A stretch of 64,000 nucleotides of DNA, taken from NCBI GenBank assembly GCA_018389105.1, contig JACATO010000308.1:901001-965000 (forward strand), given 5' to 3'. The notes beneath the pieces are model-generated. The model was not told the origin of the DNA, made no database searches, and saw only the letters and a list, made by a program, of their open reading frames with translations. The position numbers and the translations under genes are program-made. Source of the DNA: Nautilus pompilius. Lineage: Eukaryota > Mollusca > Cephalopoda > Nautilida > Nautilidae. This document shows, in pieces, positions 49,139 to 61,772 of this stretch; positions within the stretch are counted from its first letter, which is position 1, and every line of letters begins with the position of its first letter.

Positions 49139-52100
49139 ATATATAGTAATAGATAGTTCTGTTATTAAGTGCATACATTTCAGCTAAAGAAGTTCATCAA
49201 ATTATAGATGCCAACTTCTTTGTGATAAGAGAAGGGTATTGCAGCTTAGTCAATGAAAATGTTAGAATTTTTGTTGTTTCTCTCTTTTTTGGCACCAAGC
49301 CTAACTGGATTAAAGTTTAAGTAACTTTGAAAATCAATCCTATCTGACTTGGGGAGAAAATGCCAACTCAACAAAACAAGATCAGATCTGGTATCAAATA
49401 ATATCAAGAAAAAATTATTGAAATGTTTAAAGATACTTTTAACATGAAAACATAAGAAATGTTTTAACTAAATTGTTTTTTAAAAGATTTTTTTAAAATG
49501 TTTTAATTATAATTGAAGCAACCGTGAAATCATTTTAATATACACCAATCTTCTTGTCATTTGCTTCAGCAGCCTCATCCATTCAAGAACAACATAATTG
49601 ATGTTGAAACAAGAAAATCAGCTTACATAGTTAAGACTCTCCACTTAATCATTTTCCACTAAAATCCCCAAGAAACCACATCTTTTTGAAACACCCCTTA
49701 CAATGTCATTCTATCATTAAGTTTAAGAGAAAATAAACAGAGCATTAAGATTTCTGATTACACTATCGGCAACATACGCATCCAGCAGTTTATCTATAAA
49801 ACAAAAGAGGTCTCACAGGACATCAGTTGACTTATACAGCTTCCATTCTTTTTGAAACAAAAACAATAAAATCATTGAAATGTAAAAACTGACCAGGTAA
49901 TGTATTCACAGACAGATTAATTTAAATAAAATATCATATATCATGTACTCCATTATTTAGAGTGCAATATCTTCTCTTTAAATCCATAATAAAACTAAAA
50001 CCTCATGATTCAGTAGATTAATATTCCACTTTTTTGTTGATCCTTTCATTGTAAGATCCAGCAGAATCAAAGGAAAAAAATCTTTGTTATATCACTAGAA
50101 AAACATTGATTGTTATCTATCTATTGCTTAACAAGAGATGCTGACCAGAAATCCACTCAGCTACAACTAAATTTTGAAAATAGAATCACAGGGAAATGAT
50201 AGTTGTTTTGAGAATTAACAATAAATAACTTAAATGTGAAAAACCTTACTTTAGTAAAATGGTTGCACTCAGGAGAATTTTTGGCGCTCAAAACTGATTC
50301 CCATCTTTTCTTTCCCCCAGACTGGAGGAGGAATTAGGCAAAGCAGTACAGTGCTCAAATTCAATGGCTAGTTTGAATGCCGTCATGGAAACAATGGTGA
50401 TCATAAAATGCAAAGGTGACGCCATGCAATACTTACTGCGTACTAGACTACACTCTTTAAAATTACTGTAATTTCATTAATATAAGAATGCTCTAATCAT
50501 TGTGCTTAACTAAATAACATTAAACATCTTTCTAAGAGGTTGAATTCCTCACTTGGTACAGCTTGTTTTTTGTGTTGACTTACAGGATCTTATTTTCTTC
50601 TCTTCTTGAACAATTGCCAGTATTCATGGTCCCTTTGGAATAAAAGGCATCACCGTCTGATATTTTGCTCTTGTCTTTAAGAATCCCACATACAGTCTAC
50701 AATTTATTCTGTATTCCACATTCTAATAGGTTTCAACTTAGTTAATTTTTTAACATAAACTGTGCAGAAATTCTTTGATTTTGTCCATTCTCACTAAGAA
50801 ATAAACAGATCTTCTACATGTCTGCTTTCCTTTCAAACAAATAATGTTTATTAATCTGTTAAATATTTGTGAGATTGACAATTTTATTTAATCTTTTCCC
50901 CCCAAAAGTTTAAACAGCAGCTACAACTCTTGAGTGTGCTTAAACCAAAACCTGTGTCAAATAAATAATTTTTAATAACAGTAATTTTAATGCTTTCAGC
51001 AAGGTAATAATTCTGATATGCAAATAAGTAGCAAAGACTTCTAAATTAAAAATACTAAAAATTTTAAGGAAAGTTTACTCTTGTGAATTAGGGAAATATA
51101 TGAAGCTAATGGATTATCTTCCCTTGGTGGCTTTTATAGGCTGACTTGAAATGTGTTTTAAACCAGTTTCACTAAAACCTTAAGTTGGAGAGTTACAGAG
51201 GTTAAATTACAAAGAAATTTGAACTAATCTGACCTATCATACAATAGTTCTATTAACTTAAAATTATTTTCTCTTTAGTCATGTATTCTTATTTTCAACA
51301 CAATCACATTTCTCTCTCCTTTCCCTTTCACAAAGTTATGCCTGACAAAACAAAGGAAAAATGCTTTTATAGTAGTAGTAGCCAAATTTTCATTAGTTGA
51401 TGAATCTTGAGGCAATCATATCAAAATCTGATTGTTCAATAAAGTAATGAAGTATTGAGTCTATCATAATGTTTATGCCCATATTTTACTATTATCATCA
51501 GTACTAAGGTGTTATAGGTGCTTTTGGGTTCAAATAATTTTGTCTGGAGTTACCAGCTCTGATAAGATCATGCACACACAATCTGTGTTATATTCGAGAA
51601 GTCATTTATTCTGTTCACTCAAAAAGTTCAATAGTTTTAATAGTAGTATACAACAAATGTGCAAAAATTGATGCTATTAGTTCTAGAAGTATGTTTTAAA
51701 CCTTCATACAGCTTGTCAGTTTCTAACCTTACTTATACCTGCACAGGGATAGATTAAAGCATTCAGACCCCCGAAGCTAAACATTTTTTTTTGAGGCCCC
51801 AAAAGTTCAAATCCAAAAATGCTACAACGAGTAATTTAATACGATTGACAATTTATTTTCAGACATGCATAGTATTGTATTTTTTATTATTTTAATAATT
51901 TGAACATAAAATTTATGACATCTATAATGAATGTAAGTGATTTTTTAGCATGCGCCCCTTTCTGGACTTATTTATACCTTAATCTTGCCCCATACCTACA
52001 CCCTAGCATAGAAGTTCAAGTTAATATTGTGTTGAGATGGCTGCATATTTAGTCAACCCACCCCTAATGCAAAACACACGATGGATTTGTGATTCCAAAG

Positions 52101-52539
52101 TCTTATATTGAGATACCATGTGTCCCAGCCCCTATGGCCCAACCTGTGCTGAATAATATACATTTGAAGGGAGGTGGGGAGCAAATACAACCCAAAGTGG
52201 ATTATTGTCAATAATTCCAATCAGCTGTGCTGTCAGCAAGTATTTATACGAAGGTAATTAACAATAAATCAATGAAGAAAAAGATTTTGGGAAAGAAAAC
52301 AAAATTCAGATTGTAATTAATATCATTTTAGTATATTGTATTCAAATACTGTTATGCGCGAGGAATTATTCCCTTGCACTTCATATAGAGTTTATCCGAC
52401 TGTAAGAATGACACCAAACAGCACTCTGACCAATAGATCATCTCTTTTGTCAGCCAACGCGATTAATCCACCGTTCGTTGCCACCAGCTGAGCTTCTGTG
52501 GCTGCTAAGTTACATATTTACCGTGCCAATAGAAGTATA
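49139..52539. other. Intron-like or upstream sequence, no gene recognised
   Basis: AT-rich with almost no CpG and only short frames without recognisable motifs. It resembles the GLT1D1 introns in composition, so it may be the first intron between a 5' non-coding exon near 52.6 kb and the ATG exon at 45.9 kb. Confidence 0.4.
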
Positions 52540-53420
52540 AACTGTCGCTGGGTACATACCACTCGTCGGCCGGCCTGACAGGTGTGACATGTCAGCTGTC
52601 GCGCTGGGAATTACGGGGCTATCAGCGGCTGCCTTAAGTTAACCTAACGGGAAGTCGGCGGTTTCCGGGTGGGAGTCGGGGCGGATGCCTTCTTCCTCCT
52701 CCCGCACGGTGGCGCCAAGCAGGGGTCGTTTCGAGGGGTGGGGAGCTGACTGACTGTAGCCGGACTGCAGGCGTCACGGAGCATTTTTTGTCTGTTGCTT
52801 AACTTTTGGAAGTCAGTGTAGCTCGAGAAGGACTTCGACAACTCGCTCTCGCGCTTTAACTTTGCCCCCGCTGATATCAGTCCCGGAGAGATGGGGTGCG
52901 AGTCAGGGGAAGATAACTCTTCGGGCCATTATGGCAGAGGCGAGCAATTTCAGTCTGGTGAGGTAGGGGGGGGGGGGGTGGTGTGCTGCCTGATACACTC
53001 AGCCATACCAGCGAGCGCCATTTGGTTGCCCGGATTAAAGGGGCGGGCGCTAACGAAGACCTTTCGCGCGTAGGGCCGGGGTTCGATGGGGGCGGGAATC
53101 GGTTTAAAGCGGAAATAGTGCGAGAAAACTGGAGTAGAATCTCGGGTCCGGCTCTGAACTCCACTCAGGCGTCTGAGCAGAGGTTGTGGGGGGAACCGCG
53201 GCGTCTCTCGCTCTCGGCGGGCATTTCGGGTTCCCTTCCCCTACTGTCCGGAACCGCTTTCCTTCTCGGAGGGCGGCCATGTTTAATCTCTCTCTCTCTC
53301 TCACCACCATCATCTCGGGCACAGAGGAGGACGGCTAATACACCTGCCACAACTGGGTGCGTTTGTAGGCTGCAGTTGTTTTTCGGGGGGGGTGGAGTCC
53401 AGCCGGCTGATGATCTGCCT
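52540..53420. promoter_or_regulatory. GLT1D1: CpG-rich island, probable GLT1D1 promoter and first exon
   Basis: Composition changes sharply here to GC-rich with frequent CpG (for example GTCGGCGG, GGGGCGGG, GCGCGCG-type strings) and a long G run near 52967. It is the nearest promoter-like segment upstream of the minus-strand GLT1D1. No TATA box was seen. A CT repeat lies at about 53287-53302. Overlapping open frames on both strands in this segment lack family motifs and reflect the GC content. The exact 5' exon is not resolved. Confidence 0.5.
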
Positions 53421-53790
53421 GCTCCCCGACTGACCGGGTCCTACACTCCAAATGACCAATCATTGAACCGCCTCTGTGCATTAAATATCGAAAACAGCTC
53501 TTGAATAAACAGGGTTCCTCCATTCCACTGCTATCGTTCCATTTTTTTACTACCACCGTACAGCATTTGCATATATGTGGTTATTTCGTGCCTCGGTCCA
53601 TTATGCATTGTGATGCATCTCTGGCAGCCTGAATGGTGGTCCTCCCGTCTTCTGACGGTGTAGCGTTGAGCTGGAGCGAGTGACTAAGGTATGCTAGGTT
53701 GGCGTTCCTGTTCCCACCTACGTTCACGATCGTCCTGGTTTGTCTTTACTTCTTAATTTTATGATCTGGAAGTTTATTATTATTATTATT

Positions 53791-53823
<33 letters not shown>

Positions 53824-55189
53824 CGCTCCTTCAACAACATTCTGTTGCAATATCACCGCAAAAGTTGCGCATAATTTCCTCGCCATTGATTACTTTATCA
53901 ACAGGTAAATATGTGAAATACAACAAAGCCTGCTAACATCTGAAAATAAATCTTAAAAACCAGTCAGGTGTGCCAGTGTGGAGAACACCACACAAATAGT
54001 GACCCCTCCCTCCCGCCATACTTTAGCTTCTGAAGTGAACGACAGCCATTGATAGGGAGAACAGTGTTTTACAAACGAGATTATTCTCATCGCGGGAAAA
54101 AAACCAGCCACGAGAAGAAAATGGAACTGCAGCCTGGACGGGGACTCCCATCTCGGGGAAATAAGTAAATACAGGGGTTTCGCGAGATCGATTTCTGCAA
54201 GAGTAAATCGAAGCACTAGGCCACGTATTGTATGTAGAGCGACCCCAGAGCTTCTGTGATAACAGTCACAGATAGCAAGTAGAAAGATGTTGAACTAAGT
54301 TATTGTAAGAAGACGTGAAGTTGGTATAGTTTCTGGAAGTTGTGCAGAAAAGTGATTGATATCAGACTCGGGACTCAGAAATAAGTATGCACAGCAGAGG
54401 ATGGGAACAGGATCGTTAGTGGTGACTAATTGTTTATTATTTGTAGTCGAGAAATCAAAAATTAATTTGTCGTGTGCCTGGCGAAGATGCAGTGCTCATG
54501 GGTTCACGACATCTAAATATCAACATATAGGTAATACATAAAATTAAATTATCATCCGAAGGTTTGTAGGTATGAGGAGAGCCAGAGAGTAGCGAACTAT
54601 GACGTAGAACCTTCATCGATCAACACCGGTAACAACCTCTCGGGGCTTACCGAACCATCGTGAATGAGAGAACACGAGATCGCGACACCGTTGACATGTT
54701 GGCTCTTGCTATTGACGAAGCAAAATTACAACGCTTCCTTGCGTCGAAAATATCACCGGAGTCTACCTTTTTGAAGCCCTTGGAAACCACATCGGCCTCA
54801 TCCTGTGATACCTATATAACCCCCCCCTAAAGCTGCTATGTCGAAATAAGTAATTCGTTTAATTTATGTAAATTATTGGAGTCCTTCCTGGAAGGTAATC
54901 TGTTGTTGTTGTTGTTGTTGTTGCCGTGAGCGTTAGTGAAAATGATTGTACGTGTGATGGGGGGGAGATCGATCCATCGATCTATCGTTAGGGGGGGATT
55001 CCTTAGTGACCGATTTAACTTTTGTTGGTCGAAAGAAATATAATTTTGTCGAACCTTTTAAAGACTGGTGTTTCTAAAGCAGAGAATCTTTGGTGCTTAA
55101 TATACAAGCCTGAGGATGTAACTATTATTATGCGCCCCGCTGGCACCACATCACATAAAAGGTCTAGAGATAAATTATTTACCTTTTTT
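53421..55189. other. Intergenic, simple repeats only
   Basis: CpG-containing sequence with short simple repeats: ATT/GAT triplets at about 53776-53824 and GTT triplets at about 54902-54922. No supported gene. Confidence 0.5.
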
Positions 55190-55473
55190 TACCTGTGTTG
55201 GTTCGTACACCAGCCTCAACAACGGAGATAACTCTGGCGAGGCGACACAATGGCGCGGCTTTCCGCTAGAGAACGTCGCCGATCTTGCGCCACGAGGCAC
55301 TTCCGACTTCAGCAGGGAAACATATACTAGTAACTCTTCCACTTTAAACGTGGGTTGGGGGGGATCCGGCCGGTGGGAAAAGGACGTGAATAGATGATGC
55401 GAGGCAGGTACGACCGCCGGGAATCGAACCCGCGCCCGGAGTCTTGGCACTCCGGCTGCCTGCCACTGGGCCG
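55190..55473 (-). mobile_element. tRNA-derived SINE (or tRNA pseudogene with a 3' tail)
   Basis: The minus-strand head (about 55473-55412) resembles a tRNA. A box A-like region follows GGCCCAGTGG. There is an anticodon-like stem CCGGAGT/ACTCCGG and a perfect box B, GGGTTCGATTCCCGG. The ends of the head can pair as an acceptor stem (CGGCC with GGTCG). It continues into about 220 bp of non-tRNA body and finishes in an A-rich tract (AGGTAAAAAAAGG) near 55190. Head, unique body and A-rich tail together are the plan of a tRNA-derived SINE. I cannot name the family, and target-site duplications were not confirmed. Confidence 0.6.
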
Positions 55474-57631
55474 TTTGAAACAATAGGATCTGTCAGTTTT
55501 CTTAGGGCGAAAAATAGCAAAATTTGTGACCGCATTAAAAGAAGAAAAAAATTAACAGTAGTTTTACTTGAAAGGAGCGTATTAAGCATTATTTTTACTG
55601 TTTTAGTTTAGAAAATAGTGTTTATAGCAAATGTCAAAAAAGCTGCTTTGATGGGCATAGAAAGTTATCTATACTCCGGCGAGAGAATGTTGACTCCGCC
55701 TAGGCGTTCAGTGGATGATTCCATCCTTATTCTTAATTTCAGCCGCCCTCGGCTTAGTTTAGATTTTTTTTTCCCAGACTCGTGAACCGATTTTACGGTC
55801 TGAGAAACTCTGGTCCGGAATAAACTTTCCGGAGTAATCTGCGAAAACAAACAAACAAACAACAACAAAAATAGTTAACTATTAGGGGATATATTGGAGT
55901 TACTCATAAGTTAGGTAGCCCATGACGTTTGTCAGCTACCGTCACTGCACAAGATCATCGCTTTCTTTCATCGTTTTCAAGACCGATTTTGTGGCGTGCC
56001 AGGCAGATTGAATAGTCTTCCTCGCGACGCTGAGTTAGGTACGGTCCTTGTACACAGCAGTCGGAATTTCTCAAACAAAAGGACTTGTTTTTATTATCTC
56101 TGTTACAGTCTAGCAGCAGCCGGACGGAGACCATGGCTAGCACAGAAGTGCCCGTTGCTTTCCGTCTTCGGCCGACCTAACAGGGACCTATTAATATATT
56201 TTTTTTAGATGTGGGAGGAAATCAGAGTAAACTCACGCGGCCGGTTGGGTAAAAGGAGCGAACAGAAACTGAGTGAGTCATTCTACCGCGCCACCCTTAT
56301 GATGAATCCTCGGCGTTAGTTATGCACTTTACCGATTGTGTTACTAGAGCGGGAATGAATGAATAATTATTTATTGCTGTTTCATCTTGGGAAATAACAT
56401 TAACAGTTATTTATATTTCACAAAGTTGTTCCCCTCATTAGCTGGAGAATTCTAATTTTGGCCAAAAACCTTTAGCAGACACGCTATAGATCTCATAGAA
56501 TATATTTTAGCCTAATCGGTAAATCTAAACTTCTGAGTGTCAGGCTGTCTAATAACAAGAACGTCGCGTAATTAGAATAGTTGTGAATCCCATATAAATG
56601 AAACTTTATAAGAAAGATTTATCGCAATCCTTTATAGCTAATACTTACTTGAAGCACTTCCGGAAAAGCTGGTACGCAAAATAACCAAAACTTCTCAGGC
56701 ATTTCCGCTGGAAAAATATTACTCTACCGCTGAGGTCTCGTTGCTATGGTACTTGAGATGTGATTCCAGCCAGTCGCAGTTTGGTACTCGACATATAATT
56801 TTATATCGGGTTTCTTTAATTTTTTCATCTACTTAACATCGAATAAATTTCTAAGATCTGAGGAACCGCAGTCCAACAACCCACTAGTATTTTTCTGAAT
56901 TCCACGCCACATTTTTCTTATTTGGTGATCTTTACAAAACTACGACACTTTCTATGGCTGAAAAGATTAGCATCATTTGGACACTGTAATTTCATCCCTA
57001 CCAGTGGATATAGATCTTACTAGTGAGGTAGTACCTGCAAGGTTTCTGGTAGGTCATCGCATCTGACAAACATTACCTACATTTTTGCTTTGGTAGTGGC
57101 TATACTCTCAAAAGGGGTAAGCCGGCTTATAAACATATTTTCAGTCTAGGAAACTAGCTCTGGTACCATAGATTACTGACCAAGTCTTATTTCGTCTACT
57201 CTTTCTCTGTCTCAATTTAAGATTTTAAAGATTCAACCTCTCACAGCCTTGCTATAGATGCCAAGCTAGCTCCCAAAAATCTGCAAATTGTTAGAGTAAA
57301 TAAGGACATCACCAAGTCACGAGAAACTAAGTCTAAACACAAAATCACTACTACGGCTAGATGATACAGAAATCGCAGATGCTTGTATTAAGGCTGCTGC
57401 TGTTTCTACTACAAACAGCCGCACAGCATAGGAAGCTACTTAGTCGCTGCTTCGGTTGTTGGGTGCAACTAATTTAAATGTTTGCTTCAAACGGCGCGAG
57501 CTTTTATTGGCTGCAGAGTCGAACCTCATTTCCAGAAGTTATTCTCCACGAAAAAGCCAGTCAAGTCAGTTCTGTTTAGTGATGGTAAAGATAGAATTTA
57601 ATTTTGTCTTCAACATGCCTGCATATATATA
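55474..57631. other. Intergenic, no gene recognised
   Basis: CpG-containing sequence with only short frames. At 56280-56300 a GTGGCGCGGTAGA string (minus strand) looks like a box A, but no box B follows, so no second tRNA or SINE is called. Confidence 0.45.
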
Positions 57632-58910
57632 CAGGGTGCGGCAAAATGATCTGACACATTTGTATTTTTAATAAAAGCCAAAGAGAGTAAAGAACGAAAA
57701 ATGTGTTTTTATTTTCGAAATGTACATAGGATGCCATTTGATTTTCAGTTGCCGACATGAATTGGACGGGCGAACATCGCGCTTTCATCGTGGAAACCTT
57801 TATCAAAAACAACGAAGCAACACAAAGAGCATTCCGTGTACACTTCAGGCTTGGTAGACATGATCCTGTACCTACTCGAAACGCGATTTTGTTATGGGTT
57901 ACCAACTTGAGTTACTGGATCAGCATTGAAACGAAAATCAGCCGGCCGACCTCAGACTGCCAGCGGTAAGAGGTTCAGTCTCCACGACGTTCGGCACGGA
58001 AACACGCCGCTGCTCTTAGCCTTTCCGATAGAAGTTTGCGAAGAATTCTTCACATGGAACTGCAAATGCATCCATACAAAATGATGTTGGCACAACAACT
58101 CAGCGAAAGAGACTTTAAAACTCGCAGAGCATCGTGTTTGGAAATTCAACAACATGTCCCCCGTGCAGCTGTTGTGTTGTTCAGTGACGAGGCGCATTTT
58201 CACCTGTGTGGCAGCGTGAATAAGCAAAACTTACGATACTGGGCCGAGAACAACCCTCGTGAGTTGCACCAACGCCCTTTGCATTGTCCTCGGGTAACCG
58301 TATGGTGTGCGGTAGCAGAATTTGGCATTTGGGGTCCTTACTTCTTCGAAGAAGACAATGTTACAGTGACTGTGAACTCTGGTCGATATTGTGTGATGCT
58401 AGACACTTTTCTGAAACCCAAATTGAATGAACTTGACGATAAGGACAATGTTTGGTTTCAACAGGATGGGGCAACAGCCCACACTTCTCGACGTGCGATG
58501 GGAATTTTGAGGGAGATGTTCCCCGGTCATTTGATTTCATTGCGTGGTGACATCGGTTGCCCGCCCGATCACCTGATTTGAACCTGTGCGATTTTCTTCT
58601 GTGGGGATATCTGAAATCAAAGGTATACACTCATCGCCCTCGATCTATTGAGCGATTAAAAGATGTCATTCGCCAAGAAACTGCTGCCATTCCACATGAA
58701 ATGACCCGCCGGGTTATGGACAACTTTCGTGAACGCCTTCGACAGTGTGTGGACAATAACGGTACCCACTTGAGTGATTTAATTTTTAAAACCAAATGGA
58801 AAAAATGGCATTCTATGTACATTTCGAAAATAAAAACAAATTTTTCGTTCTTTACTCCATTTGGCTTTTATTAAAAATACAAATGTGTCAGATCATTTTG
58901 CCGCACCCTG
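57632..58910 (+). mobile_element. DD41D mariner-type transposon, nearly intact
   Basis: A 1279-bp element with TA target duplications (57630-57631, 58911-58912) and inverted repeats of about 105 bp that differ at only a few positions; both ends start CAGGGTGCGGCAAAATGATC. Inside is one transposase gene (next entry). Structure, length and TA target place it in the IS630/Tc1/mariner superfamily. The high match between its own ends suggests fairly recent insertion compared with the other fossils in this window. Confidence 0.92.
57757..58822 (+). pseudogene. Mariner-type (DD41D) transposase, two lesions
   Basis: The frame starts MNWTGEHRAFIVETF and holds an N-terminal helix-turn-helix region, a second one around SARKHAAALSLSDRSLRRIL, then the catalytic core: LFSDEAHFHLCGSVNKQN (first Asp), VWFQQDGATAHTSRRAM (second Asp) and SPDLNLCDFLLWGYLKSK (third Asp). 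Reading across one missing base, 41 residues separate the second and third catalytic Asp, giving a DD41D signature; this spacing is known from the rosa-type lineage. Two defects are visible: an in-frame TAA at 57967-57969 and a one-base deletion near 58559 where a Trp codon is expected before PARSPDL. The copy should therefore be inactive but only slightly decayed. Confidence 0.85.
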
Positions 58911-59330
58911 TATATATACGGAGCAACTCCGCTTCTCACACAGCGGCTATAAAACATGCGGGCAAACTCTGGAAGCGAGTGATCGTCGGAGTAATAGTTT
59001 TTTTATTGGCTCTCCTGCTCCCAGTAGGAAATAATGGCACATTCATATTCACACGTCAGGTAAGCTTCAGTCGAAATTAAAGAATCTTTTTTATGATTCT
59101 GATACCAATAAATATGTTTTCCAAAATGAGAGAGAGAGAGATCTTGGCAGGGTACAGCGGAGTCAGATCACAAATGATACTTGGATACTTAATAAATATA
59201 TGAAATTGATTCTGACTTATACCCTAGACAAATAACGGCTCACCTCAGTAACAAGATCAGGCACACAGGGAATTACTGGTAAGAGGTACTAGAAAATGGA
59301 CTGGTTTAGCTAGCACAACATTGCACCAGG

Positions 59331-59389
59331 AAAAAGACTGGAGATTATAGAATAATTCTTAATCTAAGTAAACTAAGGAAATGCGTAAT

Positions 59390-59481
<92 letters not shown>

Positions 59482-59769
59482 TTTTTTTTTAAAAATAAAT
59501 ACCATACATAAAGGATATAATGTGATTTTTATGGATTGAAAGATGTATACCACAGCATCGTAAGATTTTGTTTGTTTTTCTTGACGCGATGTCTTGGATG
59601 CGGTTACCTGTTTGCCTAATGGCTGACCTCTGTTCTCCAGGTATTTACTAAGCTCATAAAGCCAGTGGGTGACACTTTGAAAGAAGCAGGAATATCATCA
59701 TGTTCTGGTTATATTGATGATTCATCATTACTAGCTAACTCTTCTGAAAAGAACAGGTGCTATAATTGA
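59331..59769 (+). pseudogene. DIRS-like retroelement reverse transcriptase fragment
   Basis: Separate frames in the right order give GDYRIILNLSKL (59331-59390, the R.ILNLS.LN block), LKDVYHSI (59536-59559, the DLKDAY.SI palm block with the first catalytic Asp), CLPNG (59609-59623) and VFTKLIKPVGDTLKEAGISS plus YIDDSSLLANS (59641-59769, the catalytic xxDD box, stop at 59767). The FTKL.KP and Y.DD.LL wording is typical of DIRS-type tyrosine-recombinase retroelements. A TTA microsatellite and frameshifts interrupt it. No recombinase, RNase H or terminal repeat was recognised nearby. Confidence 0.7.
59391..59479. repeat. (TTA)n microsatellite
   Basis: About 30 uninterrupted TTA/ATT triplets, giving a poly-Asn reading on the minus strand that is not a gene. 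It lies within the reverse transcriptase remnant. Confidence 0.97.
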
Positions 59770-61772
59770 CACCTTTTTACTCAAATCTGGTATCCAGAAC
59801 TTTTCCATCGCTCAGTAGCACGAGAGCCCGTTCTTCTGCGGTGGACACTACGATTGGTGACTTTACCAAATCAACTCGGTATTTGTCTGGGAAAATCTAA
59901 GGCGTAGGTGTCGGTTCGGAGGTGGTGGGGTTAACCTGGATGGCAGTAAACTTCATAACACAGCGCACTGATGTAGAAAAGCATCACAAGTTCGTCACAG
60001 ATCACCGCGGTTATGGACGAGTTTGTGGACTGACCCGATTTATAGCAGACAGGTATGAAAGCCTTTCTTTCATCCACTGTGCATCACACCATTTGTTCTG
60101 ACAGATCAAGAACAGCTTGACATCAGATACGGAGATGGGTGACGGTTCGCGAGCTCGCCCCGTTTGATCTGTCCACTGTAGTCGAAACTGCTGTCTCCAA
60201 TTCTGCCGTAACCCCCCCCAAGTGCTAATGTAGAAAAGCTGATTAGTGCAAGAAATACCATAGGTCAGGGGTTTTATAAACTATACTCGTGTGACCCGGG
60301 GCCGTCAGCCCTGAGCCTCACAGGATAGTTACGAGAAAAGAGCAAAAATACTTCCATGGTATATTCTCCGAGAGACCTTTAAAAAAAAGGCCAATTACTC
60401 AAACATCAGAAGACAAATTTTTATCTAAACGAAAGAAAGCAAAGGAAAAGAAATTAAATAAATTGCACAGCTACCATTTGTCTGATCTGCCAAAGATAAC
60501 TGCAACCATTAGAAAAAACTTGCCAGAATCACAAGTAACATAAATAAATTCAAATTATTCAATTCAACGAAGGGAACGCTGTCTAATTATTCAGACGCTC
60601 GTGGCTGACACATTTGGACATTTAAAGCAATTAAGCTGATAAGCAACAACAATTTTAATTTAACTTTTAAAATAAGTCATCGAGCGCGAAAATAAAATTA
60701 CGTTTTCTGATTGATGGTTAAAAACTAGAAAAGTTTTTTTTTTAATTTGGAAGTCCTTGAACGAACATCAGTGCAGAAACTCACAATCAGCTAGGAATGT
60801 CTCAAAAGATTTAATTTTGTGGGCTGCTCTCGTATCGAGATGTGTGTGGTTGGTGTCTCTCCCTCGAGATTCACCCGTAAAGCCTTTTCTGATATCAATA
60901 ACTCAATCTTTGTTGTTGCTCACAGTTTGAGGGGATGACTTCATGTATGTTATCTTTCTATTTCTAGGATATCTCAGCTGTCGTTCAAACTGGGGATGAA
61001 GTTCTTGCGAGTAGTTAATGTTATAGGCCGAAAATTAAAACTGCCAGCGCCTGAGTCTTTCACTTTGCTACATCTTGGTGCCTGTCAGTCACGCAAGGGG
61101 CGTACAACCTCCTTTAATAAAAACTTTAACACACTCCCCCTGAATATCTGAACTACAATTAGGGAAAAATACCTACACTAGCATGCAAAATCATGCACGT
61201 ATAATAAACTATTTTAATCCCCGCTTCAGATTTCTCTTTTTCCGACGGAAACGGCTATGCGGGTTTGTGATGCAGTTGAAGTGATTCTTTTTGTCACAAA
61301 CTGAAAAATTTCTTTACGTAAATATTAAATTATTGTCTGCTTTATTTCTCTTGAGGCATATAGAGCAGTTGAAGATATTTCATTAATTGGAATTGGTTCA
61401 GATATTTTCGCCATTAACTTAAAAGTAAATACAAGAAAAATGAAGCTAAATTTTTGTACACGTTTAAAGAATGCCAAACTTCATTCTCCGCTCTTCAGGG
61501 GTGTTTATAACATTCACTCACGAAAATAATGGGCAATCTTCAGTGTCACCATCGCGACACCAAGATGGCCGGCCGGAGAGCCAAACCTCAGTTTTTACGA
61601 CATCACTATACAGGATTCCTCGCGCGTGCGAACGTACTACGACAAAGAAGAAAACAAGAATTACTAATTTTTTGGTTTTTTTTAATTGCATTTAAATGTT
61701 ACAGAATGTTCTATTTCTAACAGAAAGATCTTTGGTTTCCATTCTACCATTTGCCGGTGCCCGAGTCCGGCT
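59770..61772. other. Intergenic and 3' flank of the olfactomedin gene, nothing recognised
   Basis: Mixed composition with frequent CpG to about 60.3 kb, then more AT-rich. It must contain the 3' UTR of the minus-strand olfactomedin gene; no unique poly(A) site could be chosen. Possible further decayed retroelement sequence follows 59769, but I could not assign it. Confidence 0.4.

Noticed and set aside
52983..53504. A 173-codon plus-strand frame in the CpG-rich segment
   Set aside because: Its composition follows the GC-rich island, no family motif is present, and antisense frames of similar quality occur in the same place.
56215..56300. Possible second tRNA-derived SINE head (GTGGCGCGGTAGA)
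   Set aside because: Only a box A-like string is present; no box B or foldable head was found.
57576..58630. Minus-strand frames of 89-109 codons within the DD41D element
   Set aside because: They are antisense to the transposase or to the terminal repeats and have no motifs.
59359..59553. Minus-strand frame rich in asparagine
   Set aside because: It is a translated (TTA)n microsatellite.
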